NCBI GenBank assembly: GCA_036499165.1
Contig: DASYEE010000015.1
Location: forward strand, 1-33,211
Reading direction: 5' to 3'
Source: Galbitalea sp036499165
GTDB lineage: Bacteria > Actinomycetota > Actinomycetes > Actinomycetales > Microbacteriaceae
DNA: 33,211 bases
In this document: positions 7,781 through 15,776 of the stretch, one piece after another
Layout: each line of letters begins with the position of its first letter
Position numbering within the stretch: the stretch's first letter is position 1
The notes under the pieces: model-generated
Seen by the model: only the letters and a program-made list of their open reading frames with translations
Databases searched by the model: none
Told to the model about the DNA's origin: nothing
Translations under genes and position numbers: made by a program

Positions 7781-8568
7781 GCGCACTCACACTGCCAACC
7801 GTTTCACGGACAACTCGCCGACCGCTACGCGACATCGCGGCCATGACGGCGCGGGAGACCCGCCGCACGCTCCGCAGCGTCGACATGCTCATCACATCGC
7901 TGGTCATCCCCGTGTCGATCATGCTGGTCTTCGTCGTGGTCTTCGGCGGCGCGATCGAGAAGGACGGGCGCTACATCGACTACGTTGTGCCAGCCACGCT
8001 CATCCTCTGCACGGGCTTCGGCTCCGCTATGACGGCGGTATCGGTAGCGAAGGACATGAAGGAGGGCATCATCGACCGCTTCAGGACGATGCCGATCTTC
8101 GGAGCCTCCGTACTCGTCGGCCATGTCGTCGCAAGTGTCGCGCGCAACCTCGTTTCGAGTGCGCTCGTCATCGGCGTCGCGCTGCTGCTCGGATTCCGGC
8201 CGGGCGCCGACCTCGGAGGCTGGATCCTGGCGATCCTTTACCTTGTGCTCGCAATCACCGCGTTCACCTGGATCAGCTGTGCGGCCGGGCTCCTCGTGAG
8301 TGAGGAGGCCGCGGGGAGCATCAACTTCGTGTTCCTGTTCCTGCCGTACGTCTCGAGTGGTTTCGTCGGCGCTGACACGATGCCAGCGTGGCTGCAGGGC
8401 TTCGCACACAATCAGCCTTTCACTCCGATCATCGAGACCCTGCGCGATCTTGTGGGCGGGCAGGATGCGTCGCAGTACGTGTGGGCTGCCCTCGCGTGGC
8501 TCGCCGGCCTGCTCGTCGTCGGCTACGGGGCATCCGTCGTGCTGTTCCGTCGCCGCGTCGCACACTGA
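7777..8568 (+). CDS. DrrB-type ABC-2 transporter permease
   Basis: A 263-residue membrane partner of the preceding ATPase. About six membrane segments are visible (near 38-58, 68-90, 110-138, 148-175, 180-198, 236-256). The cytoplasmic loop KDMKEGIIDRFRTMP (92-106) is the ABC-2 contact loop of DrrB proteins. The start codon overlaps the stop of the ATPase gene (ATGA), so the two are made in step. Together they form an exporter, probably for a hydrophobic or antibiotic-like compound, and likely under the TetR regulator encoded next. Confidence 0.9.
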   Translation: MSALTLPTVSRTTRRPLRDIAAMTARETRRTLRSVDMLITSLVIPVSIMLVFVVVFGGAIEKDGRYIDYVVPATLILCTGFGSAMTAVSVAKDMKEGIIDRFRTMPIFGASVLVGHVVASVARNLVSSALVIGVALLLGFRPGADLGGWILAILYLVLAITAFTWISCAAGLLVSEEAAGSINFVFLFLPYVSSGFVGADTMPAWLQGFAHNQPFTPIIETLRDLVGGQDASQYVWAALAWLAGLLVVGYGASVVLFRRRVAH

Positions 8569-8570
8569 CG

Positions 8571-8654
8571 GTATCTCTTTCGCTGAGGGGCGCCCGGTTG
8601 CCCTTCCCTCGCCTGTTTTAGGGCAACGGGGCGCCCCTCAGCAGTACTCTTTCG
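8571..8654. repeat. 61-nt near-perfect palindrome flanked by short direct repeats
   Basis: The arms at 8582-8604 and 8620-8642 match at 22 of 23 positions around a 15-nt loop. They can form a very stable hairpin between the permease stop and the TetR start. Near-identical direct repeats flank it: GTATCTCTTTCG at 8571-8582 and GTACTCTTTCG at 8644-8654. A run of T residues after the stem is missing. It may be a transcription terminator between the exporter and regulator, or a small MITE-like inserted element. Confidence 0.75.
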
Positions 8655-8679
8655 AACGCCGCTGAACCCCGGAGAACCC

Positions 8680-9564
8680 ATGGACCCCCTGAACGACGAA
8701 GCACTCCCCCGCGCGATCGCCCTGGCCTGGGGCGTCGCCGCGAGCCCGCAGCGAGGGCCGCGACGCGAACTCAACATCGAGCGCATCGTCGAAACGGCAG
8801 TGCAGCTCGCCGATGAGCATGGGCTCGGCGCGGTGTCGATGTCGAGCGTGGCAACAGCGCTCGGCTTCACCACGATGTCGCTCTACCGCTACGTCACCGC
8901 AAAAGACGACCTGGTGCTGCTGATGCAGGAGTCGGCGCTCGGTGTGCCGCCCCTGTCGGTGACGGATTCGACGAACTGGCGCGAGGGCCTCACCCGCTGG
9001 TACCGCGCCAGTCTCGAGATGTATGCGGCGCATCCGTGGGTGCTCGACATCACGATCTCGGGCGAGCCGAACACCCCGAACAATCTTGCCTGGCTCGACG
9101 CCGGTCTCGGTGTGCTCGAGCACAGCAGACTCGATGAGCGCTCTCGCATCTCGGCCGTGCTGCTGGTGAGCGGCAACTCGCGCTGGGAGGCGCAGGTGCT
9201 GCGCGGGCTCGACTCCGAGTCGGCGTTCGACCCGAGGATGCTCGCCTCTCTTGTGACGGCGGAGCAGTTCCCGCACCTCTACCCGACCATCGTCTCCGGC
9301 GCTTACGCCGCCGACGACAACCCGTTCGAGTTCGGTCTCTCGCGGATCCTCGACGGCCTCGAACACTACATGGACGCATCGCCTGGCGAGGGGGCTTATC
9401 CGGCACCACCCGCGGAGCCCAAAGAGATCGCGCGCGACGAACGAGTCAGGAAGGCGCGGGCACACGTTAAGGATGTCGAGACCAAGCTCCGCGACGCCCG
9501 GCAGAAAGAGCGCGAGGCCGTCGCAAAGGCGCGGGAGACAGCGGCGAAGAGTCTCGGCCGCTGA
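8680..9564 (+). CDS. TetR/AcrR-family transcriptional regulator
   Basis: A 294-residue regulator. The N-terminal helix-turn-helix (about residues 32-78) includes IVETAVQLADEHGLGAVSMS and the recognition helix GFTTMSLYRYV. The large C-terminal ligand-binding domain is followed by an unusually long, highly charged tail (about 245-294, rich in Arg, Lys, Glu and Ala) that could form a coiled coil. GGAG lies 6 nt before the ATG. Its gene follows the DrrAB exporter on the same strand, so exporter repression relieved by a drug-like ligand is a reasonable inference. Its stop codon abuts that of the convergent prmC gene. Confidence 0.9.
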   Translation: MDPLNDEALPRAIALAWGVAASPQRGPRRELNIERIVETAVQLADEHGLGAVSMSSVATALGFTTMSLYRYVTAKDDLVLLMQESALGVPPLSVTDSTNWREGLTRWYRASLEMYAAHPWVLDITISGEPNTPNNLAWLDAGLGVLEHSRLDERSRISAVLLVSGNSRWEAQVLRGLDSESAFDPRMLASLVTAEQFPHLYPTIVSGAYAADDNPFEFGLSRILDGLEHYMDASPGEGAYPAPPAEPKEIARDERVRKARAHVKDVETKLRDARQKEREAVAKARETAAKSLGR

Positions 9565-10428
9565 CTACTGCGCTCGAAGCGCCGTGGTGGCGCGATCCCG
9601 GCCGAGAAGGTCCTGGTGGGTCGCGACGGCAACCCAGCCGTCTGCGCGCAGCAGCGCAGCAATGTCGTCACCCTGCAGCTCGCCGTGCTCGAGCACGAGG
9701 ATGCCGCCCTGGTGGAGCAGGCGCAGGGCGGTCTTCGAGACCTGGCGGACGACATCCAGTCCGTCCTCCCCGCCGTAGAGCGCAAGCTCGGGGTCGTGCA
9801 GGCGCACCTCGGGGTCGCGCGGGATTGCTTCCTGCGGGATGTACGGAGGATTGGATGCGACGACGTCGACGGTGCCGTCGAGCTCGTGCAGCGCGTTCGC
9901 CAGGTCGCCGAGGATGACCGTCGCATTCGTCGCGCCGGTGCGCTCACGGTTGCGCGTTGTCCAGGGAAAAGCATCCGGCGATTTCTCGACCGCCCAGACA
10001 CGGGCATTCGGCACCTCGGTTGCGAGGGAGAACGCGATGGCGCCGCTGCCGGTGCCGAGATCGACCGCGATCGGTGGCTCGCTGGCGACAGCCAGGAGCG
10101 CATCCACCGCAATCTGGGTCACCTGCTCGGTCTCGGGCCGTGGAACGAACACTCCGGGCCCCACCTCGAGCTCGAGTGAGCGGAACCACGCGCGGCCCGT
10201 GATGTGCTGAAGCGGCTCACGCGCGGCGCGGCGAGCTACCATCGCATCGATTACTGCCGCGTCCGCTGCACCGATTTCGAGCCCGGTGATCGCTCGCGCC
10301 TGGAGCTCGCCGCGGCTGAGGCCGAGCACGTGACCGATCAGCAGTTCTGCGTCGACCATGGGCGTCGGGATGCCTGCGTCGGCAAAGCGGGTGGCGACCG
10401 CGGGAAGCAGGTCGGACAGACCGGCCAC
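9565..10428 (-). CDS. prmC: Peptide chain release factor N5-glutamine methyltransferase
   Basis: Methylates the Gln of the GGQ motif in release factors using S-adenosylmethionine. The 287 residues include an N-terminal helical domain, the SAM-binding DLGTGSG (123-129) and the catalytic NPPY (193-196). The GTG at 10428 begins 2 nt after the prfA stop, with a weak GAAGAG upstream; a longer reading would run far into prfA with a non-family N-terminus. Its target RF1 is encoded directly upstream in the same operon. Also known as hemK. Confidence 0.94.
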   Translation of the reverse strand: MAGLSDLLPAVATRFADAGIPTPMVDAELLIGHVLGLSRGELQARAITGLEIGAADAAVIDAMVARRAAREPLQHITGRAWFRSLELEVGPGVFVPRPETEQVTQIAVDALLAVASEPPIAVDLGTGSGAIAFSLATEVPNARVWAVEKSPDAFPWTTRNRERTGATNATVILGDLANALHELDGTVDVVASNPPYIPQEAIPRDPEVRLHDPELALYGGEDGLDVVRQVSKTALRLLHQGGILVLEHGELQGDDIAALLRADGWVAVATHQDLLGRDRATTALRAQ

Positions 10429-10430
10429 CG

Positions 10431-11510
10431 TTACTCTTCTGCGCCGAGATCGGCCAGTCGCGCCTCTTCGTCGAACCGGATGCACGAGTCGATGACCGGC
10501 TCGAGCGCTCCGTTCATCACCTGGTCGAGGTTGTATGCCTTGTACCCGGTGCGGTGATCCGCGATCCGGTTCTCCGGGAAGTTGTATGTGCGGATGCGCT
10601 CGGAGCGGTCCATGGTGCGAATCTGGCTCTTCCGGGCGTCGGAGGCCGCGGCATCCAGTTCTTCCTGCTGGCGCGCGAGGAGGCGAGCGCGCAGGACGCG
10701 CATGCCGGCCTCGCGGTTCTGGATCTGGCTCTTCTCGTTTTGCATCGAGACGACGATTCCCGTTGGCACGTGGGTGATACGCACGGCAGAGTCCGTCGTG
10801 TTGACAGACTGGCCACCCGGACCGCTCGAGCGGAACACGTCGATCCGCAGGTCATTCTGGTTGATCTCGAGCTCTTCCGGCTCATCGACCTCAGGGAAGA
10901 CCAGCACGCCGGTCGTCGAGGTGTGGATGCGTCCCTGTGACTCGGTCGCGGGGACTCGCTGGACGCGGTGGACGCCGCCCTCGTATTTGAGATGTGCCCA
11001 GACGCCCTGCGAAGGATCGGTGGCATTGGACTTGAATGCGACCTGCACGTCTTTGTAGCCGCCGAGATCGCTCTCGTTGCTATCGAGCAGCTCGTACTTC
11101 CAGCCCTTTGACTCCGCGTAGTGCATGTACATGCGCAGCAGATCGGCGGCGAAGAGCGCACTCTCGGCACCACCCTCCCCACCCTTGATCTCCATGATCA
11201 CGTCTCGCCCGTCATCCGGGTCACGCGGGATCAGCAGTCGCCGAAGCGCTTCCTGCGACGTGACGAGGTGCTCTTCCAACGAGGGAACTTCGGCGGCAAA
11301 AGCCTCGTCGTCGCGCGCGAGCTCGCGCGCGGCTTCGAGGTCGTCGCCTGCCTCTTTCCATGTCGAGTACGCAGTGGAGATCTTGTTGAGCTCCGCGTAT
11401 CGACGATTGAGCTTCTTGGCCCTGCCCGCATCGGCGAAGACTTCGGGATCGGACAGCTGCCCCTGGAGATCCTCGAGCTCGGCCAGCAGCGTCGCTACTG
11501 ACTCGAACAT
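10431..11510 (-). CDS. prfA: Peptide chain release factor 1
   Basis: Reads UAA and UAG stop codons and triggers peptide release. At 359 residues it has the normal length. The tripeptide anticodon PAT (187-189, in RVPATES) marks RF1 rather than RF2, and the catalytic GGQ lies at 232-234 (SSGPGGQSVNTTDS). The ATG at 11508-11510 directly follows the rho stop codon with no gap, so the two are coupled. In M. tuberculosis, rpmE lies between rho and prfA; it is absent here. Confidence 0.97.
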   Translation of the reverse strand: MFESVATLLAELEDLQGQLSDPEVFADAGRAKKLNRRYAELNKISTAYSTWKEAGDDLEAARELARDDEAFAAEVPSLEEHLVTSQEALRRLLIPRDPDDGRDVIMEIKGGEGGAESALFAADLLRMYMHYAESKGWKYELLDSNESDLGGYKDVQVAFKSNATDPSQGVWAHLKYEGGVHRVQRVPATESQGRIHTSTTGVLVFPEVDEPEELEINQNDLRIDVFRSSGPGGQSVNTTDSAVRITHVPTGIVVSMQNEKSQIQNREAGMRVLRARLLARQQEELDAAASDARKSQIRTMDRSERIRTYNFPENRIADHRTGYKAYNLDQVMNGALEPVIDSCIRFDEEARLADLGAEE

Positions 11511-13598
11511 CTAGTCCTCTTTGTGGGCGTGGTTATTCGACCCGGAGTGCCCGTTGGTGGTCGGCGCGGGGAGCGACTTCTGGATCTGCATCAGGAACTC
11601 GACGTTCGACGAAGTCTCCTTCAGCTTTCCGAGAACGATCTCGAGTGCCTGCTGCTGCTCCAGCCCGGCGAGGGCACGACGCAGCTTCCAGGTGACCTTG
11701 ACCTCTTCGTCGCCGAGGAGCATCTCTTCACGCCGTGTGCCAGACGCGTTCACGTCGACTGCCGGGAAGATGCGCTTGTCGGCCAGCTGGCGTGACAGGC
11801 GAAGCTCCATGTTGCCGGTGCCCTTGAACTCCTCGAAGATGACCTCGTCCATCTTGGAACCGGTCTCGACAAGTGCGGTCGCAATGATGGTCAGCGATCC
11901 ACCCTCCTCGATGTTGCGAGCGGCACCGAAGAAGCGCTTCGGCGGGTACAGCGCCGACGAGTCGACACCACCCGAGAGGATGCGACCAGACGCCGGGGCA
12001 GCCAGGTTGTATGCGCGGCCGAGGCGCGTGATCGAGTCGAGCAGCACGACAACGTCGTGACCGAGCTCGACGAGACGCTTGGCGCGCTCGATGGCAAGCT
12101 CGGCGACCGTCGTGTGGTCTTCTGCCGGACGGTCGAAGGTCGATGCAATGACCTCACCCTTGACCGTGCGCTGCATGTCGGTGACCTCTTCGGGCCGCTC
12201 GTCGACCAGAACGACCATGAGGTGAACCTCGGGGTTATTCTTCGAGATCGCGTTGGCGATCGCCTGGAGGATCAGCGTCTTGCCGGCCTTCGGAGGCGAG
12301 ACGATCAGACCGCGCTGGCCCTTGCCGATTGGCGAAACGAGATCGATGATGCGGGTCGACAGCTTCTGCGGCTCGGTCTCGAGACGCAGGCGCTCCGACG
12401 GGTAGAGCGGCGTCAGCTTGCCGAACTCAACGCGGTCTGCGGCCTCATCGACAGGGAGGCCGTTGACGGAGTCGATACGCACGATCGCGTTGTACTTCTG
12501 GCGGCCCTGGCTGTTGTCGCCCTCACGCGGCTGGCGGATGGCGCCGACGACGGCGTCTCCCTTGCGCAGGTTGTGCTTCTTGACCTGGCCGAGCGAGACG
12601 TAAACATCGTTTGCGCCGGGCAGGTAACCGCTCGTGCGCACGAATGCGTAGTTGTCGAGGACATCGAGGATGCCCGCGACCGGAATCAGGATGTCGTCTT
12701 CGGTGATCTCGGGCTCGAAGTCGTCGCCGACCGGGCCGCGGCCACGCTTGCGGTCGCGGTAGCGGTTACGGCCACCGCGGTCGCCATCCTGCGCGTCTGC
12801 TGCCTGCTGCTGGCGTTCGCTGCCCTGCTGGCCGTTGCCGCCGTTGTTGCCGCCGTTGTTATTGCCACCGTTGTTGGCGTTGTTCTGCTGGCGGTTGCCT
12901 TGGTTGCCGTTCTGGCCACCGTTGCCCTGCTCAGCCTTGTTCTGGCCACCATTGTTCTGGTTGCCGTTGTTCTGGCCACCATTGTTCTGGCGGCTCGAGT
13001 TCTGGTCGCCAGCGCCCTGGTCGGCCTTGTTCTGGTTGCCGCCACGGTTGCGATTGCGGCTGCGGCTGTTGCGGCCACCGCCCTGCTCGCCATCCTGCTG
13101 GTCGGCGCTGGCCTGGTCGGCGCTTGTCTGGTCGGCGCTGGCCTGGGCATCGCCGGTTGAAACCTGGGCCGGGACGAGCTGCTCAGCGGAGTCTGACTGC
13201 AGCGTCGCAGCGTTGATGTTCGGCTCGTTCTCTGCAACGTGATCGGTTGCCGCGACGGGCCCCGCATCGACGGTGAGGTCTGCCGGCGCCTCAGCTGCGG
13301 CCTGGGCGGCCACGGCATCCGCGGTCGTCGCTCTCCGCGGCGCGCGTTTGCGTGTTGCCGGAGCCGCCTCGATTGCGGCCTCGGCTGGAGCCGGCTCGAT
13401 CGCCTGCTCTGCGGGTGCGGCCTCGATGGCTGCCTCCTGCTGGTTCTGGTCTAGAGCATCCACGAGTTCTCCCTTACGAAGTTTGGATGCGCCGGCAATG
13501 CCGCGTTCGGTGGCGAGAGCAACGAGCTCAGGCAGGCGAAGGGCGGTCAGGGCGGCGCGGGAATTCGCGCCCGAGGCGCGAACGTTGACGTCAGTCAC
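11511..13598 (-). CDS. rho: Transcription termination factor Rho with Asn/Gly-rich insert
   Basis: Hexameric RNA-dependent ATPase that ends transcription. In its 695 residues: an N-terminal SAP-like Rho_N helix domain (about 18-55), an Ala/Pro/Glu-rich linker, a disordered Asn/Gly/Gln-rich segment (about 170-265), a basic RNRYRDRKRGRG patch, the OB-fold RNA-binding domain (about 297-380), Walker A SPPKAGKT (434-441) and Walker B DVVVLLDSITRLGRAYN (515-531). The length exceeds E. coli Rho (419) because of the N-terminal insert, common in actinobacteria though its composition varies. The GTG start has GAAAGGAA about 10 nt upstream. A hairpin precedes the gene. Confidence 0.96.
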   Translation of the reverse strand: MTDVNVRASGANSRAALTALRLPELVALATERGIAGASKLRKGELVDALDQNQQEAAIEAAPAEQAIEPAPAEAAIEAAPATRKRAPRRATTADAVAAQAAAEAPADLTVDAGPVAATDHVAENEPNINAATLQSDSAEQLVPAQVSTGDAQASADQTSADQASADQQDGEQGGGRNSRSRNRNRGGNQNKADQGAGDQNSSRQNNGGQNNGNQNNGGQNKAEQGNGGQNGNQGNRQQNNANNGGNNNGGNNGGNGQQGSERQQQAADAQDGDRGGRNRYRDRKRGRGPVGDDFEPEITEDDILIPVAGILDVLDNYAFVRTSGYLPGANDVYVSLGQVKKHNLRKGDAVVGAIRQPREGDNSQGRQKYNAIVRIDSVNGLPVDEAADRVEFGKLTPLYPSERLRLETEPQKLSTRIIDLVSPIGKGQRGLIVSPPKAGKTLILQAIANAISKNNPEVHLMVVLVDERPEEVTDMQRTVKGEVIASTFDRPAEDHTTVAELAIERAKRLVELGHDVVVLLDSITRLGRAYNLAAPASGRILSGGVDSSALYPPKRFFGAARNIEEGGSLTIIATALVETGSKMDEVIFEEFKGTGNMELRLSRQLADKRIFPAVDVNASGTRREEMLLGDEEVKVTWKLRRALAGLEQQQALEIVLGKLKETSSNVEFLMQIQKSLPAPTTNGHSGSNNHAHKED
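12937..12990. repeat. 24-nt direct repeat within rho (period 30)
   Basis: Two identical 24-nt copies at 12937-12960 and 12967-12990, separated by 6 nt, encode repeated QNNGGQNN units in the disordered part of Rho. They suggest recent growth of the low-complexity segment by slippage or unequal crossing-over. Confidence 0.85.
13101..13145. repeat. 15-nt tandem repeat, three copies, within rho
   Basis: Copies at 13101-13115, 13116-13130 and 13131-13145; the first and third are identical and the middle one has two changes. They encode three Gln-Ala/Thr-Ser-Ala-Asp units of the disordered Rho segment. Confidence 0.85.
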
Positions 13599-13618
13599 GT
13601 TAAAAGGGTTCCTTTCGG

Positions 13619-13640
13619 CTCTGAGCGAAACGTCTCAGAG
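13619..13640 (-). promoter_or_regulatory. Hairpin in the leader of rho
   Basis: CTCTGAG (13619-13625) and CTCAGAG (13634-13640) form a 7-bp stem with an 8-nt loop, just upstream of the rho Shine-Dalgarno. The 124-nt gap between thrB and rho holds no other gene. It may terminate transcription from thrB or take part in rho autoregulation; the sequence alone does not decide. Confidence 0.4.
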
Positions 13641-13722
13641 GTAAGCGCGTCGCACGTTCGCAGAACTGAGGCGGGTGAGGCTGACGGAGAATTTCCGCGC
13701 CTTGCAGATTCAGAACTGCGTG

Positions 13723-14703
13723 TTAGCGACTGCTAGATAAATTGCTACCTGGGGAGCTCGTGGCGTGGGCCGCTGCTTCTACCGGGTGCGCCACCACTGT
13801 AGCACCTTTGAAGTCGACGGCCAGCATCAGCGACTGCCACGGCAAGTCCATCGAGCGCTCGACGAGGTCGGCCGCGACGAGACGCTGAGCGGGGTCGCTG
13901 CAAAGCACGAGAATGGATGGCCCCGCCCCCGAGACCACGGCAGGCAGTCCGTTGGCGCGCAGGATCTGCAACAGTTGGTCGGTCTGCGGCATCGCGGCCG
14001 CGCGATACCCCTGGTGCAGCTTGTCTTCCGTCGCGACCAGCAGCAGCTCAGGGCTCTGGATGAGTGCGGCGATCAGGAGCGCCGAACGCGACACGTTGAA
14101 GATCGCGTCCTCGTGCGGAACCGACGCAGGCTGAAGACTGCGCGCGAGCGCCGTCGACATGGTCGTCTCTGGCACGACGACGAGGGGCGAAACCCCTCGG
14201 TGCACCATCAGTTTCTTGAATTGCGGTCCGTCCGACGTCATCCAGGCGATCGTGAGTCCGCCGAAGAGCGCGGGTGCGACGTTGTCAGGATGCCCCTCGA
14301 GCTGGGTGGCGAGCGCGAGCAGGGCCGCGGAATCGATCTCGACCACGCCGTCCAGGAGCCCCTTGGCCGCCATGATTCCGGAGACGATGGCGGCCCCGGA
14401 TGAGCCAAGCCCACGACCGTGCGGGATCGAGTTGTGGGCGATAAGGTCGAGGCCGGGCATGGGTTGCTGGTATGCGGCGAAGGTGTGGGCGATCGCGCGG
14501 ACGACGAGGTTGCTCTCGTCCGTCGGAACTTCACCCTCGCCGACACCGATGACGCTCACGTTGGCGCCCGCGCCGTCGCGCACGGTCACTGTCAGTTCGT
14601 CGTACAGCGACAGGGCAAGTCCCAGCGTGTCGAACCCTGGCCCGAGGTTGGCGGTCGTCGCGGGAACCTTGACAAGAACCGACCGCCCGACCGGCAGGGT
14701 CAT
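13723..14703 (-). CDS. thrB: Homoserine kinase
   Basis: Phosphorylates homoserine to O-phosphohomoserine, the committed step to threonine. A GHMP kinase of 326 residues, with the N-terminal PATTANLGPGFDTLG (14-28) and the ATP-binding loop PHGRGLGSSGAA (94-105). The C-terminal glycine motif appears in VVSGAGPSILVL. The ATG at 14703 overlaps the thrC stop by 4 nt (ATGA); a longer in-frame reading into thrC is not family-like. It is the last gene of the lysA-hom-thrC-thrB string. Confidence 0.96.
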   Translation of the reverse strand: MTLPVGRSVLVKVPATTANLGPGFDTLGLALSLYDELTVTVRDGAGANVSVIGVGEGEVPTDESNLVVRAIAHTFAAYQQPMPGLDLIAHNSIPHGRGLGSSGAAIVSGIMAAKGLLDGVVEIDSAALLALATQLEGHPDNVAPALFGGLTIAWMTSDGPQFKKLMVHRGVSPLVVVPETTMSTALARSLQPASVPHEDAIFNVSRSALLIAALIQSPELLLVATEDKLHQGYRAAAMPQTDQLLQILRANGLPAVVSGAGPSILVLCSDPAQRLVAADLVERSMDLPWQSLMLAVDFKGATVVAHPVEAAAHATSSPGSNLSSSR

Positions 14704-15776
14704 GCCCCGCTCAGTCCGAGCACGCCCGCGATCTCCGTCGTGTCTGCGGCGACGATGGTGGGCTTCACGTCCGATCCGTCTGGCGTGCGCAGCGCCCACT
14801 GGGGGTCTTTGAGGCCGTGGCCGGTGACCGTGAGCACGACCGTGGCGCCCTTCGGGATCACCCCGGCATACGAACGCTCGAGGAGGCCTGCAACGCTGAT
14901 CGCCGATGCCGGCTCGACGAAGATACCGACCTCTGACGAGAGAATGCGGTGTGCCTCGAGGATCTTCTCGTCGGTGATCGAGCCGAAGTAACCGTCGCTC
15001 GTCTCCCGCGCCTCGGTGGCAAGGTGCCAGGATGCCGGGTTTCCGATGCGAATGGCGCTCGCGATGGTCTCGGGGTTCGTGACGACGTGACCGAGCACGA
15101 TCGGTGCGCTGCCCGCGGCCTGGAACCCGAACATCCTCGGCAGCTTCGTCGATTCGTTCCTCGCGAGTTCCTCGCTGTACCCGCGGAAGTATGCCGTGTA
15201 GTTGCCCGCGTTGCCGACTGGCACGATGTGGAAGTCCGGCGCGTCTCCGAGGACCTCGACGACCTCGAACGCCGCCGTCTTCTGGCCCTCGATGCGATCC
15301 GGGTTCACCGAGTTGACGAGGTGAACCGGGTAGTTGTCTGCGAGGTCGCGGGCAATTGCGAGGCAGTCGTCGAAGTTGCCCTGCACCTGCAGGAGTTCCG
15401 CGCCGTGCGCGATGGCCTGCGCGAGCTTACCCATCGCGATCTTGCCCTCAGGCACGAGAACCGCAGCGGTGATTCCGGCGTGGGTCGCGTAAGCGGCGGC
15501 CGATGCGGACGTGTTGCCCGTCGAGGCGCAGATGACGGCCTTCGCACCGTGTTCGACGGCCTTCGAGACGGCCATCGTCATCCCGCGGTCCTTGAATGAG
15601 CCGGTCGGGTTCATGCCCTCGAACTTCACCCAGACCTTGGCCCCCGTACGATGAGACAGCGCATCCGCGTGGATGAGCGGCGTGCCTCCCTCGCCGAGCG
15701 TGACGATCGGCGTCGCATCCGAGATGTCGAGACGGTCAGCGTATTCACGCAGTACTCCACGCCACTGATTGGCCAC
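14700..15776 (-). CDS. thrC: Threonine synthase
   Basis: PLP enzyme converting O-phosphohomoserine to threonine. A 358-residue short actinobacterial-type protein, with the PLP lysine Lys62 in NPTGSFKDRG (56-65), the phosphate-binding glycine loop VPVGNAGN, and the substrate motif ASTGNTSASAAAYA near residues 84-97. The GTG start at 15776 directly follows the hom stop codon, so translation is coupled to hom. Confidence 0.96.
   Translation of the reverse strand: MANQWRGVLREYADRLDISDATPIVTLGEGGTPLIHADALSHRTGAKVWVKFEGMNPTGSFKDRGMTMAVSKAVEHGAKAVICASTGNTSASAAAYATHAGITAAVLVPEGKIAMGKLAQAIAHGAELLQVQGNFDDCLAIARDLADNYPVHLVNSVNPDRIEGQKTAAFEVVEVLGDAPDFHIVPVGNAGNYTAYFRGYSEELARNESTKLPRMFGFQAAGSAPIVLGHVVTNPETIASAIRIGNPASWHLATEARETSDGYFGSITDEKILEAHRILSSEVGIFVEPASAISVAGLLERSYAGVIPKGATVVLTVTGHGLKDPQWALRTPDGSDVKPTIVAADTTEIAGVLGLSGA

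Noticed and set aside
12937..13145. Possible CRISPR-like repeat array
   Set aside because: The repeats lie in frame in rho, encode low-complexity protein and have no unique spacers.
12057..13160. Plus-strand frame with a hydrophobic, repeat-rich C-terminus inside rho
   Set aside because: The hydrophobic repeats are the antisense reading of Asn/Gln/Gly codons of Rho; no ribosome binding site supports it.
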